A stretch of DNA of 26,764 nt from Hepatocystis sp. ex Piliocolobus tephrosceles (GCA_902459845.2 CABPSV020000137.1:1-26764); one strand, 5' to 3'. Counted from the stretch's first letter, positions 9,621-21,719 are shown. Notes: a model not told the origin generated them from the letters alone. Translations and numbers: made by a program.

Positions 9621-9955
9621 ACATTTTGTCCACACATTGTCCACATATTGTCCATATATTTCCCACATTTTGTCCATATATTGCCCACATACTTGCCCAC
9701 ATATTTGCCCATATATTGCCCATATATTGCCTACATATTGTCCACATATTTGCCCATATATTGCCCATATATTGTCCATATATTGCCCATATATTGTCCA
9801 CATATTGCCCATATATTGTCCACATATTACCCATATATTGTCCACATTTTTGTCCTCACATTGCCCACATTTTGTTCACATTTTTGTCCTCACATTGCCC
9901 ACATTTTGTTCACATGTTTCACATACTTTTGTCCTTATTTTTGCCCACTTTTTAT
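9621..9955. repeat. 11-bp minisatellite (ATATATTGCCC/ACATATTGTCC)
   Basis: About 29 units of 11 bp (occasionally 12) follow each other, such as ACATATTGTCC, ATATATTGCCC and ACATATTTGCC. Units differ at a few positions and degrade towards the right end (9900-9955). The array is much richer in C (G on the minus strand) than its surroundings. Overlapping open frames in all three forward frames and on the reverse strand arise only because stops are excluded by the repeat. It probably lies in the DDX1 3' UTR or just beyond. Confidence 0.92.
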
Positions 9956-10818
9956 CTTTACACTTGATGCATTTTTAATGAAAAACTTGTACACTTTACA
10001 TATCATGATCATGTTAAAACTTGTATTTATGTGATATATAGCAGGAAAAAACGTTTACAAAAAAAATAAATTATAAAAAAAAAAAAATAAAAATAAAAAA
10101 TAAAAAAAATAAATAAAAAATAAAAAATAAAGTAGTTTTAAAAAGTTGACAAAATATAGCTTGCTTTTACTCGGTACATATACATATATGTACACACATA
10201 TATTTACACAAATATATGTATATATAAATTACAACTATTTTAAGATTACATTTTCAGTTACATTTTTGGTGAGCAATTAATTGACGCATTTAAACACGAT
10301 TACTTCCCACTTGTCTTTTATCTTATCCTATAACTTATTTTTAATTTAATTGGAACTTCATTACTTCAGTGTTATTATTATAACAAACTGTTTTAAACTA
10401 GTGTGCAATTGTGGTTGATCAGTTTTTAGTTAACATGTATATACATATACTTATGTTTTTTCCACCACGGTTTTATACATATATAAAAATATATGCGTTC
10501 TTAAATGCGTACTGATACATGTACATTTGTTTATTTTTGCCCAAACATTTTTATTCATAAATTTTGTTCGCTTTTTCTTTTTTTTTTTTTTTGTTCATAA
10601 TTTTTGTTTGTTTTTTCTCTTTTTTTTTTTTTTTTTTCATAAATTCTGTTCGCTTTTATTCGCTTTTTTTTTATTTTTTCTTTTTTTTTTTTTTTATTCA
10701 TTTACCTTTTATATATCATTTGCTCCCACTTTCAAATAATCTTCATTTCAGTCAACATATTATAAAAACAATATAAAATTATGGAAATATAGAAAATTCC
10801 TATTTTTAGTATTTCTGT

Positions 10819-10869
<51 letters not shown>

Positions 10870-10992
10870 ATATTTATAATTTGTTGTCGCTCCCAACTTA
10901 CTAGCTAATTAGAAGATGCTAGTAATAAATGGGTTTTTACAAGTGACACACATCTTCCTATTTTACATAACCGTTCATAAAATTATATAAAC
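9956..10992. other. Intergenic region before the AFG1-like gene
   Basis: AT-rich non-coding DNA with A-rich TAAAAAA/TAAATAAA clusters (about 10057-10130), a T-rich repeated block (10554-10695) and a poly(T) run (about 10827-10865). The likely promoter of the AFG1-like gene is here. The frames at 10527-10776 are poly-Phe from T runs. No supported gene. Confidence 0.6.
10554..10695. repeat. Three T-rich direct repeats around TTCATAA
   Basis: TTCATAAATTTTGTTCGCTTTTTC recurs in diverged form at about 10554, 10594 and 10637, spaced 40 and 43 bases. Each copy is followed by a long T tract. Confidence 0.7.
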
Positions 10993-13269
10993 ATGAGCTC
11001 ATTAAGTTTTAAATATATAAATAAATGTTCATTGTTAAAAAAAATAACACCAACACATTATAATTTTAATTTCTTAAGATATGAAAAAAACAGATATTTT
11101 ACAACTATTAAGGGTGAAAACAATGGTCTAATAAAAGAAAAAAGACCTGTGAGTAGTGATATTAGTACAAGTAGCACAACCTTAATAGAGCTGTATCACA
11201 ATTTGGTGAATTCAAACAAAATACATAAGGACCCTTTTCAATACAAGCTAGTGTTGGTTTTACAAGTACTACAATAAAATGACAAAATAATATGCAAACA
11301 TTATATAAATACATTAAATAAATGCATTATATACATATACATTATATAAATACATTATAAAAATACAATATATATAATATGTACTTACACACGTATCTGC
11401 ATATGAGTATATATTAATAGTGGGTTTAATATATATATACATATATATATACAACAACACCAAACGTGTTATATCATATAAATATGTTACAATATATGTA
11501 CTATACTAATATGCAGGCACTTGAAAACAACCTAAACAACTATTATTACCAAGTAGGGGAAAAAGCAACAGAAAAAAAGGATTTACAAGATTTGAATTTT
11601 TTTAGTTCATTTTTCAATAAACAAAAAACGATAGATACAAATAATGAAGAGGAACTAAATGAGAGTGGAACAGAGTTAGAAATAGAATTGTGTAAAAACG
11701 ATGACAGTTTTTTTATTTATGAAGAAAATAAAAATAACTATAGTAAGCGAAATGAACTGAGATATAGTCATATAAAAAATGAAAATTATTTTGTTACTAA
11801 CGAACGTGATGCTATTGATAGTACCAGTACCATCAACAACACTAACTCCAATATCAACCTCAACAAAAACAACAGCAATAATCATCTTCTAACTACAGAT
11901 GAAAAAATAAAATATGTAAGGGGATTATACGTATACGGAAGTGTAGGAAGAGGTAAAACCTATTTTTTAAATATACTATTTGATAGAATAAAATTAAAAA
12001 AATTAAAAATACACTATCATAATTTTATGCAACACATTCATAAAAAATTTCACGAAGAAAAAATTAACCACTCAGAAAATCCTATAAAAAATATAGCAAT
12101 AAGTATGAGTAAGCAATATAAATTAATATATATTGACGAATTTCAAGTTGTACATATATCAGATGCAATGATTTTGAAATCTTTGTTTAAATACTTATTT
12201 GATTATGGTGTAGTTTTAATATGTTCGTCAAATAGAAATCCTAAACATTTGTATCATAATGGTTTAAATAGAGATAGATTTATTCCATTTATTAAATTAT
12301 TATTTAAACATAATTACATATATGAAATTAATAATTACCAAGATTTTCGTTTAAAAGACAGTAGTACTGTTAATATTGATAGTGGTAATATTACAAATTT
12401 GTCTACATATACAATTTTTAATGTCCCTTCCCCAAAATTTGAAGAAATAAAAAAAATATGTAATAATGTATATTGTTCTACATATAATAAAGATAAAAAA
12501 TGGGTTAGTCAAGTTGAAAAATATAATGCAAAAATACCTGTTTCAGCATTAAAAAATTGCATAATACCATATATATTAGATAAATATTGTATTTTTTCTT
12601 TTAATGATATTTGTGGTAAGAACATTAGTATAGACGAGTTTAACGCTATTGCAAATATGAACAGTACTATATTTATTTATAATATTGAAAAAATGAATGA
12701 AGAAACTAAAGGAAATGAGATGAGACGATTTATTTTATTAATAGATATTTTATATGAAAAAAATACTCGAGTTTTTTTTTTTAGTGATACTCCTATTTTT
12801 CAAATCTTTCAGGAAAATACTATTATTTCGCTTTTTCAACTTCTTATTAATAAAATAAAAGAAAAACACAAAAGTTTTAATGATTTTAAAAATTTCTATA
12901 CTGACTTTTTAAAATTGGATTCGTTTAATAAAAAAATATTTGATGATATTATGCTATCTATGGGGATTACTAATGAGTAAGTGTTTAAAATCACTATTTT
13001 TATTTTGTCACACAATGCTGTATTTGGTTTTTTTTTTTTTTTCGTTTTTTTTTATGTCACTCTTTCCTATAACATTTTAAAATATTATTGTTTCTAGCTT
13101 ACCGTTAATTTTGTTTCTAGCTTACCGTTAATTTTTTTTTTAACTCACCTTTAATTTTGTTTTATTTTATGTTTGTAGAATTAGTGAAAAGCTGTTTAAA
13201 GCCATAAATTATAATATTAATAAGGAATATATACCCATAGAGTACTTAAGGTAGGAACATAACTACATA

Positions 13270-13316
<47 letters not shown>

Positions 13317-13712
13317 GTGTGACACATACCATCTACACTCCTATATACGTGTATACATATTACGAATAAAATTATATTTTTTTTTTTAGAAAAATTTTAT
13401 GCTTCCACGTTATAAATTATGAACTGGACATAAAAAAGCACTTGGCATATTTTAATGATAATAATTCTGAATTAGAGCTTATACCTTATCTCTTATTTGA
13501 GTAACACAAAAAGAAAAAAAAAAGAAAAAAAAATAAATAAAATAAAATAAAAAACTTGAGCAATATCTTTATTTGTGCGAATAAATGTATACATGCATAA
13601 AATACATAAAAACACATTTAATGCCTTTACAGCGAAAATGATATAGATACCTCGCAGGAAAATGCATTTGCCTTTATGAGGACCTTATCAAGGTACGTGC
13701 TCTATTAATATA

Positions 13713-13753
<41 letters not shown>

Positions 13754-13974
13754 AACATAATAGGGGAGAAAAAAAAAAAAAAAAACTATACGTAAATTCA
13801 ATTAAAAATTTTGTCTATATATACATAAATATGTATATATAAAAGTTAATCATACATACTATTACTTTATTTATTATTAATCCATTTATTCTTACTTTTT
13901 CTTTTAGAATGAAGCATATGAGCACAAAAACATACTTGGAGAAACACAAAAAACTATACGAGCATAACATATAG
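10993..13974 (+). CDS. AFG1/LACE1-like AAA+ ATPase, join(10993..11265,11517..12976,13179..13250,13390..13500,13633..13692,13908..13974)
   Basis: Six exons give 680 residues. AFG1/ZapE-type ATPases act in mitochondrial protein quality control, or in cell division in bacteria. Family blocks: LIELYHNLVNSNKIHKDPFQ (exon 1, about 63-82), P-loop GSVGRGKT (232-239), Walker B LIYIDEFQVVHISDAMI with Asp298-Glu299, SSNRNP near 330, NGLNRDRFIPFIKLL (from about 339), and the C-terminal NAFAFMRTLSRMKHMSTKTY built across exons 5-6. That conserved block crosses a junction in frame, which supports the model. All introns are GT/AG and all joins keep frame. The basic, Tyr/Asn-rich N-terminus fits a mitochondrial presequence (inference). 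An Asn/Ser/Asp-rich insert (about residues 110-220) separates the first helix from the P-loop. The first intron donor is GTACTA, weaker than the others; the second and fifth are GTAAGT and GTACGT. Confidence 0.9.
13090..13135 (+). repeat. 23-bp perfect tandem duplication in AFG1 intron 2
   Basis: The unit GTTTCTAGCTTACCGTTAAT plus TTT occurs at 13090-13112 and 13113-13135. A diverged third copy (AACTCACCTTTAATTTTG) follows near 13142. Each exact copy carries TTTCTAG, an acceptor-like sequence, 45-85 bases upstream of the acceptor used in the model (13178). Confidence 0.9.
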
Positions 13975-14316
13975 AAAAAAAAAAAAAAAAAAAAAAAAAA
14001 AAGATTAATAATTATTTTATTTTTTTTTTTTATACCTGACATCATTTTCTTTTATATTTTTAATTCATTGTAAATATATTGGATTTTTTCTTTTTTATCA
14101 TATTATGTTTGCTTAGATGTATATATATATATATACATATGTTTGCACTTTTTAAATTTAACTTTATAAAGAATATTTTTAAAAATATTTGTTTTAATTA
14201 GAACTGGCCAACTCACATTTAAAATATATATTTAAATGTTTTAATAATATAAAATTCAAAATAAAAAAACACAATAATGATAAATAATAATAACATTTGA
14301 TAATTATCTATATCTA

Positions 14317-14409
<93 letters not shown>

Positions 14410-14519
14410 ACACATTTATATGTGTAGTACATACATACGTGTGGACATATACACATTTACGCACGTAGAAATTTTAATTTTTAAACACTCCTCAATTTTT
14501 GTATATAAAAATTAATACT
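13975..14519. other. Intergenic region with (TC)15-(TA)n compound microsatellite
   Basis: Between the AFG1-like stop and the proposed first exon of the coiled-coil gene. It holds an A run right after the stop, a (TC)15 tract (14319-14348) running directly into (TA)n to about 14405, and otherwise featureless AT-rich DNA. The frame at 14297-14515 is microsatellite. Confidence 0.7.
14319..14405. repeat. (TC)15 directly followed by (TA)28
   Basis: Uninterrupted compound dinucleotide repeat; the TC part is unusual among the many pure TA tracts of the window. Confidence 0.95.
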
Positions 14520-14576
14520 ATGAAAAGGGTTGCAAACAAAACACAAGTAAGACTACGAATTTGCAAAAAAAAAGAA

Positions 14577-14638
<62 letters not shown>

Positions 14639-17600
14639 TAATAGGTAGCTCTCTTACACGCAAGTCTTAGGCATAGAATAGGTATATGTATGTTCTATGA
14701 ATACAAAAACAAGTGTAATTAGTTAAAAAGAAAAATACTCATAAAATTTAAATAACATAAACAGTTTTGTACTAACAGATAATGTAACTTGATAAAGCAT
14801 TATTTATATAAAAATATATTTTTTTTTTTTTTTTTTTTTAATGTTTATGTAATTTTACGAGTAAATAAAAAATAATAATAGTGACAATAATAATAGTGAC
14901 AATAATAATAGTGATAATGATAATAGTAGTAGTATATAATAATATATGTAGTCTATATACTTATGTATATACACATTTACGTACACTACTACTGGCTCAT
15001 AAATATATATATACACATTTGTCCTTACGCTAAAATGGGTTTTTGCTTATTCATTCACTTTTTATTTATTTATCTATTTATTTATGTGTTTATTTATGTG
15101 TTTATTTTTTGGTGCTTTTTTTTATTAATAGAAAAAAAATGTCGATTATTCAAACAAAAATAAGAAAAAAGAAAACAGACGGAAAACGAGTGATGATGAA
15201 TATGTAAAGAATAAAGAATTTAGGCGATATAAAACAAAACAAGATTTTAATAAATATAAAGAAGATGGTGATGGTGATGGTAGCGATAGTGATAGTAATA
15301 GTGATAGTAATAGTGATAATGAAGAAAAAACTGATAATAGTGATAATAGTAGCTACTCAAATAAAGTTCGCAATAATAATAAAAAGAAAAAAAAAACAAT
15401 GAATAATAAAAGAAGAAGTGTTTCACTAGTATCTACCTATAAAAAAGATATTATAAATAATATAAAATTAGCTAACCAAATTTATAAACTTGCAGTTGAC
15501 AATAAAAGTAATGATGACTCGTCAGATAATACTTACAAAAATGAAAAGAAAAATGAAAAGAGAAATGTAAGGAAAATTGATTTGAGAAATAAAAATAAAA
15601 AAAATAGAAGAAGTATAAGCTGTGGTAATTGTAACTCAGATTCTGATAATATGAATACAAAAAATAAAAAAGTAGATATAAATATAAACGAAATTCAAAC
15701 TAAATACAAAAATAAAAATATTAAAATTATATATGATGGTGAACAAGCAAAACAAATTATTGTTAAAAAAAAAAAAAAAAAAGACAGTAATAATAGGGAA
15801 GGAGGAAACAATCGAACAAAATATGAAGATCCATTGCAGTTGAGTGACACTGATAGCAGTTGTGTCAGTTATGATAGCTATGATAGTTATGAAGAAAAAT
15901 CAGAAAAAAGTGAAAGTAATTTTAGTAGTATTTATAGTGGAAGTGACTATAGTGATAATAACTATGGTCAACACAATAAAAGTGATGGAAGTTTTTATAA
16001 AAGAAAAATAAACAAACAAAAAGAAACAAATGATAAGAGAAAAGAAATTAAATATAAAAATTTAAAAAGTAAAAAAAAAGAAAAAAGAAAAATAAAACGA
16101 GAAAGAACGAAAAAAAGTTTTAAAAATGAGTTTAATACTTTAAGTGATAGCTATTGTGAAAAGACGCGAAATATAAATTATAAAAAAATGAAACGAACAT
16201 ATTCAAGTGATAAACAAATTGGTAAAAAAAGTGGTCGTTATCGTAACGAATCTTGGTATGACTTTGAAAATGAAGATAAAGAAAGAGAACGGACGAAAGA
16301 AAGGGAATTGTGGATGAAGAAAAGAGATGAGTGGAAAAGGGAAAAAGAAAGAGAAAGAGAAAGAGAAAGAGAAAGACAAAAGGAAAGAGAAAAAGAAAGG
16401 GAAAAGGAAAGAGAAAGAGAAATGAAAGAAGAATGGGAAATAGAAAGGGAAAGAGAAAGAAAAAAAGAGAGGGAAAGAGAAGAATGGGAAAAAATAAAAA
16501 AGGAGAGGGAAAGAGAAGAATGGGAAAAAATAAAAAAGGAGAGGGAAAGAGAAGAATGGGAAAAAATAAAAAAAGAAAGAGAAAGAGAAGAATGGGAAAA
16601 AATAAAAAAGGAGAGGGAAAGAGAAGAATGGGAAAAAATAAAAAAAGAAAAAGAAAGAGAAGAATGGGAAAAAATAAAAAAGGAGAGGGAAAGAGAAGAA
16701 TGGGAAAAAAAGAGAGAAATAGAAGAGTGGGAGAGAGAAAAAAAAGAATGGGAAATGACAAAAGCAAGAAAAGAAAATGAAAGAGGAGAGGAAAGAAAAT
16801 CGAAAGAATTCGAAAAACATAAGTTATATTATAATAGGAATGAAAGTATATATAGTGATGGTAAAACAAAAGATAGTATGAATTTGTTAAATGATTTAAA
16901 AAGGGATTCTATAAGTTCAGGTTTATTACAATATAAAAAATATAATGACAGATCGAATGAATCAAATAAAGACTTTATTTTTAATATAAATAATATAATT
17001 TTTCAAATGCATTTAAATTTAAAAAATGTAAAAGAAACTATTTTGAGTTTAAATAATTACATACAGGAATCATTCCAATCATATTATATTACCTTATTAG
17101 ATTCAGTTAGGAGCAATGAAAGAAAAAAAGAACAATTCTACAAAGTAATATTACATGATTTATTTAATATGTTAAATGAATTTATTATAGTAGATGAATA
17201 TACAAGAACATATTTTTTTAGTTTAGAAACAAAAATAAGACAACAGTGTTTAAAAAATATAAAAAATGAGTTATTTAATTTTTTAAAACATTCTTCCTTG
17301 CAATCTTCGCATATTACTTATATTAATAGCGGTGATAATAGTACTAGGCCTGATAATATTAATTTTAAAATGTTAAGTGAAAATAGCAATATTAATAATC
17401 ATAATTTTTTACAGATGAACAATGGCGACCTGCAACATTATGCTAATATAAATAGTACTAATGAATTTATAGAAAATAAAAAATCAAATATACTACAAAG
17501 TAATGATACGAGTTATAACGATAACGATAATAATATTATGTATTTAAAAAATATGATTAAAAATGAAAAATGCAAAAATATAAAACTAGAGTTACAATAT

Positions 17601-20176
17601 AACGATTTAAAACAAAAGTATAAAATACTTAGTAAAATGAAAGAAGAAGAAGAAGAAAAGGAACAAGGAAAAATAGAAAAAGAAATAGAAGAAGAAGGCG
17701 AAATAGAAAAATTTAAAAAAATAAACGAAATGGATACAAAAAAAAAAATGGAATTAGAAAGCTACATAAAAAACATTGAAGAAAAAAAAAAAGAAATACA
17801 AGAGCAAAATAATTTAATCAATTATAATAAAATAGAAATAGAGAAGCAGAATTGTTTGCTTAGTGCAATACAAAAAGAAATAGAAAAGGTTAAACAAACG
17901 TTGAGCGAGAAAAAAAAAGAAGTAAATCTAAAACAAATGATGATGAGTAATAATCAAAATAGTAATTATCAGAGCGAACAACATCAAGAGGATATAACTC
18001 ACATGGGTGTAGATAACTCTGGTAATAAGCAGTTCTAATAAGTAGTTCTTATAAGTAGTTCTTATAAGCAGTTCTAATGTATGTATCATTTATAGTGATA
18101 GAAACATTTAAGCAAAAAAAAAAAAAAAAAATAAAATAAAATAACTTGTCTATCTAATTTTTTCACTTCATATATATATATATATATAATCTTCTTCTTT
18201 TTTTTTCTTTTTTTTTTTTTAAAGGTGATATGAGCAATTATAGTATCAATTTAATTGATAAAGGTAAGAATATTTCAAGAAAAGGTATTTTAAGCCAATT
18301 TGGAAAGGGTAATAGAAGCGGTCTAGTACAGTACGGAGCTTATACAGCAGATAAATCCATATCACTTGATTTAAACAAAGAAATCTTAAGCAAACATGGT
18401 AACATAAATACTAGTAACAGAAGTAGTAACACCCAAGACGACATGAATAAAGAAATGACCAATAAACAAAATAATGATTTTTTTAATGATATTTGTACAA
18501 AAGAAAAAGAGCTTATTATGCAGGAGCAAAATGTAATGATACTAAAAGAAAATATATTAGAAAAAGAAAATATTTTAAATAAAAAAGAAGAAAAATTAAA
18601 TGATGAAAAAAAAATGCTTCTACAACATATAAATGAATTGAATGTTTTGAAAGATAACGTTTTGAGCAAAATTGAATTTATAAACAGTAAAGAAGAAGAG
18701 ATAAAAAGAAAAGAGACATCGTTGTTCGAGCAGGAGGAAAATATAATGAAAAAAGAAACAGCGTTGCACCAAAAAGAAATGTACTTATTACAAATTGAAG
18801 ATTCATATTCTTTGAATAATAATCAACAAAAAAATAATATAAGTGCTACTAGTTCTACTACTGGTGACACTAATAATGATGGTACGACTAAAAAAAAATA
18901 AAAACTACAATATGTACTTTATATGAAAAACAATAATTGTTATAGCAATAATTGTAATGGAAATTTATATAAATTGTGTCATAAAAAGTTAATGCATTTT
19001 TTTTTTTTTTTTTTTTTCTGTTTTTTTTTTTTTTTTTCATTCCAAAATGTTTTTATAGGTTCCTTAAAAACATTAAATGGTAGTCAAGGTATAAATAATA
19101 TGAATGAATATAATAAGTTAAATGAATCAGTAATTAATATTTTAAAAAATATAAATCAGGACAGTGATTACAATAGAACAAATAACAAAAGTTTAAAGTT
19201 ACAAGATATGGACGAAAATTCGGAGAATTATGAAAAAGACACAAATGATGTAAATGACATGAGTCAAATAAACAATATGCATGACTCGAATGATGAAAAA
19301 AAAAAAAAAAATTTACAACAAAAGAACAATAAAAATATGTCATATGATGAAAAAATGATAAATAATTCAACTAACGATATAAACGGATTTAATCTATCAG
19401 AAAACCATTTACCTAAAAATGGGGACATGAACAAACATACAGCTGAACAAGAAATAGAAAAACTCAAAAGTATAATAAAAAGTAAAAACTTAATTATAAA
19501 CTCATTAAAAGAATATATAAACAAATTACAAACCAATAAAGAACAGGATTTAAGTAACATCAGTAAATCATGTAGTTACATACAAAATTTAAAACAAAGT
19601 AATTTTAAAAATGATAAAACAATAAATGTATCAGATTACTTAGATAAACAAACAGAAAGCTCTAGTTTATCACATGCGTCAAGTAATATAGAAAATATGT
19701 TAATGGATGGTGAATCGAATAACAGTAAGGACTATTTGACGGATATGTATCAGACACATAAGGTAATATATGTGTGTGTACGTACTTGCACACATGTGTT
19801 CATATGTTAAAGTATAATCGGAATGACACTTACACCTCTATATTTCTATATTTTATTGCAAAAAAAAATGAGTTTTATTTTTTTATTTTTTTATTTTATT
19901 TTATTTTTTTTATTTTATTTTTTTTTTTTTTTTAATATAATATGCATGCTCAGACAAATTTTGAAGACTTAACAAAACCAAATGGACAAGAAGTTAATAA
20001 AATGATTAGCAAAGAATTGTTAGCAATATATAAAGAAATAAACAACATAAAGAAAGAGTACAACTTAAATGTACTTAAAAAAAATGAATTCATCGGAAAC
20101 TTGTTAATATCATTGTAAGCAAAATATAACAGTTGTACAAATTGCAAACAAATTGCAAACATATTTTAAACAAGTA

Positions 20177-20215
<39 letters not shown>

Positions 20216-21358
20216 AATAATAATAATAAAATGTCTGAGCATATGTACGTGTACACATATACATACGTACGTACATGTCCAATATGGTGCAATATGTTTT
20301 TTTTACAGTTTCAACGAGTTGAAAAACAATTATAAATTAAAAGAGAAATATTATCAAGAAGAATCAAATAAAAATATGGAACTTATTAACCAAAAGGAAA
20401 ACTATATAAAAGAGCTCAAGTAAAAATAAACAAACGAACGAACTACTCGGATTGTTTAAGATTTTATTTGTTATTTTCCTACCCAAACATGTTTATTAAC
20501 ATTTTATATCATTATTATCGTATAGTTTCAATTTACTATTTTTTTTGGGAAAAAATAAATGTAGTTTTCGCTTGATTTTTTATCAACATACATAAATAAC
20601 ATTATTATGTTTTGCCACATTTTTACTATCTATCTATCTATCTATCTATCTATTTTTTTTTTTTTTTTTATAGGGACACGCTGCAAGAGAAAAAGTTAAA
20701 AGAAGTGTCATACAAGAAAATGCTATTAAAAATGAATCAAATAAACGATGCTTATAAATTAAAAAATAAAAGAAGTGTATCTACTGTTGAGATGCTAAAG
20801 CAGGATATACAACTTTTAAATCAGGATATCCAAAAGAAAAAAGAAATCGTAAAAACTGTAGACAAAAAACGAAAAAACACAAATATATATATTAACGTGT
20901 ATATTAACGTGTATAATAACGTGTATATTAACGTGTATAATAACGTGTATATTAACGTGTATATTAACATGTATATTAATATGTATATTAATATGTATAT
21001 TAATATGTATATTAATATGTATATGTTATATATACCACAAAAGTAATAACTTGACTGAGTAGTGTAAAAAAAAGTACCAAGTTTAAATGAATTACAAAAA
21101 TAAACATTTATGCACGTACGTACGCACGTGTAAATGTATAAATGTGGATGTTTTACAAACGAGTACTACGCAAATTCGCACTACAATAATTTAAATTGTA
21201 TATATAATCACATATGTACAATTACATATGTTCCTTATAAATTGCTTCTATAACATACATATATTTTGTTTTATTATTTTTCTTGTACTATTTTTTTTTT
21301 AAGATTAAGAAATTTGAAGAGCCCAAACGAGTCTGAGCATTTAAACCTTTGTATATGA
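14520..21358 (+). CDS. Large charged coiled-coil protein, join(14520..14546,15132..18021,18225..18881,19059..19762,19954..20114,20309..20419,20674..20898,21304..21358)
   Basis: Function not recognised. The eight-exon model gives 1,609 residues. Exon 2 opens at TTAATAG|AAAAAAAATGTC, well upstream of the ATG at 15399, because coding-like sequence (VDYSNKNKKKENRRK, then a Ser/Asp-rich run) continues in frame to that acceptor. The 9-codon exon 1 (MKRVANKTQ|GTAAGA) is the best in-phase start found but rests on little sequence. Visible parts: Lys/Ser/Asp-rich N-terminus (to about 390); an Arg/Glu/Lys charged helix (about 391-570) with seven 12-residue repeats; a less charged, helix-rich block (about 625-730); then several heptad-like coiled coils, notably residues 819-949 and 1065-1171, to the end LRNLKSPNESEHLNLCI. 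No signal peptide or membrane span. Exon 3 could end at 18863 instead of 18881, and exon 7 at 21040 instead of 20898; all options keep frame. A structural or cytoskeletal protein is plausible but inferred. Confidence 0.7.
14547..15131 (+). other. Proposed intron 1 of the coiled-coil gene (585 bp)
   Basis: Begins GTAAGA and ends TTTTTTTTATTAATAG. It contains a (TA)n tract (about 14581-14633), a T run near 14820-14839, AATAATAGTGAC repeats (about 14873-14915) and TTTATTTATGTG repeats near 15061-15108. It is longer than the other introns of this gene, so a missed exon or a different first exon is possible. Confidence 0.45.
16467..16718 (+). repeat. Seven coding 36-bp repeats (EREREEWEKIKK)
   Basis: Units start at 16467, 16503, 16539, 16575, 16611, 16647 and 16683 (residues 455-538 of the model). 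The consensus EREREEWEKIKK has one Trp per 12 residues; copy 6 has EKEREE and copy 7 ends EKKRE. Adjacent copies are nearly identical at the DNA level, so the array can expand or contract in frame. The purine-rich strand leaves long open frames on the reverse strand that are only shadows. Confidence 0.95.
18025..18076 (+). repeat. Four 13-bp repeats at the exon 2 donor of the coiled-coil gene
   Basis: ATAAGYAGTTCTW copies start at 18025, 18038, 18051 and 18064. The proposed donor (CTG|GTAATA, GT at 18022) abuts the first copy, so the array forms the 5' end of intron 2. If the intron were kept, translation would stop at 18036-18038 after five extra codons. Confidence 0.85.
20891..21022 (+). 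repeat. Eleven 12-bp repeats (ATTAACGTGTAT) at the exon 7 donor
   Basis: Eleven consecutive units: ATTAACGTGTAT or AATAACGTGTAT six times, then ATTAACATGTAT, then ATTAATATGTAT four times. Every unit contains GTAT in the same phase relative to the upstream coding frame. The unit length is a multiple of three, so the frame stays open through the array and up to TAA at 21044-21046. Confidence 0.95.
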
Positions 21359-21362
21359 AAAG

Positions 21363-21411
<49 letters not shown>

Positions 21412-21675
21412 CAAATTAAATTAAAAAACAAAAATATAAACAATAAGTGAAAAAGTAAAAGTTAAATGAAAATTTTAAACCCTCTATATGCTATAAATGA
21501 ATGAAAACAATTGTTAACGTTTTTTTTTTTTTTTTTTTTTTTTTGTGAAAATATTTTTTTTTACTCATTTTATATAATTATTAAATATATAATTTTATTA
21601 AGCCTAATTTACTTTTTTTTTTTTTTTTTGCTTTTCCATTTTTGAACTTATAAACAAAACAAGCTTTCTATCTGC

Positions 21676-21719
<44 letters not shown>

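Noticed and set aside
9621..9955. CRISPR-like array
   Set aside because: Units are contiguous 11-mers without spacers, in a eukaryotic nuclear context.
9522..10034. Five overlapping open frames on both strands over the 11-bp minisatellite
   Set aside because: The repeat unit lacks stops in these frames, so length is not evidence; period 11 cycles through all frames.
16132..16869. Long reverse-strand frames of Phe/Leu/Ser
   Set aside because: Antisense shadow of the purine-rich Arg/Glu/Lys repeat region of the coiled-coil gene.
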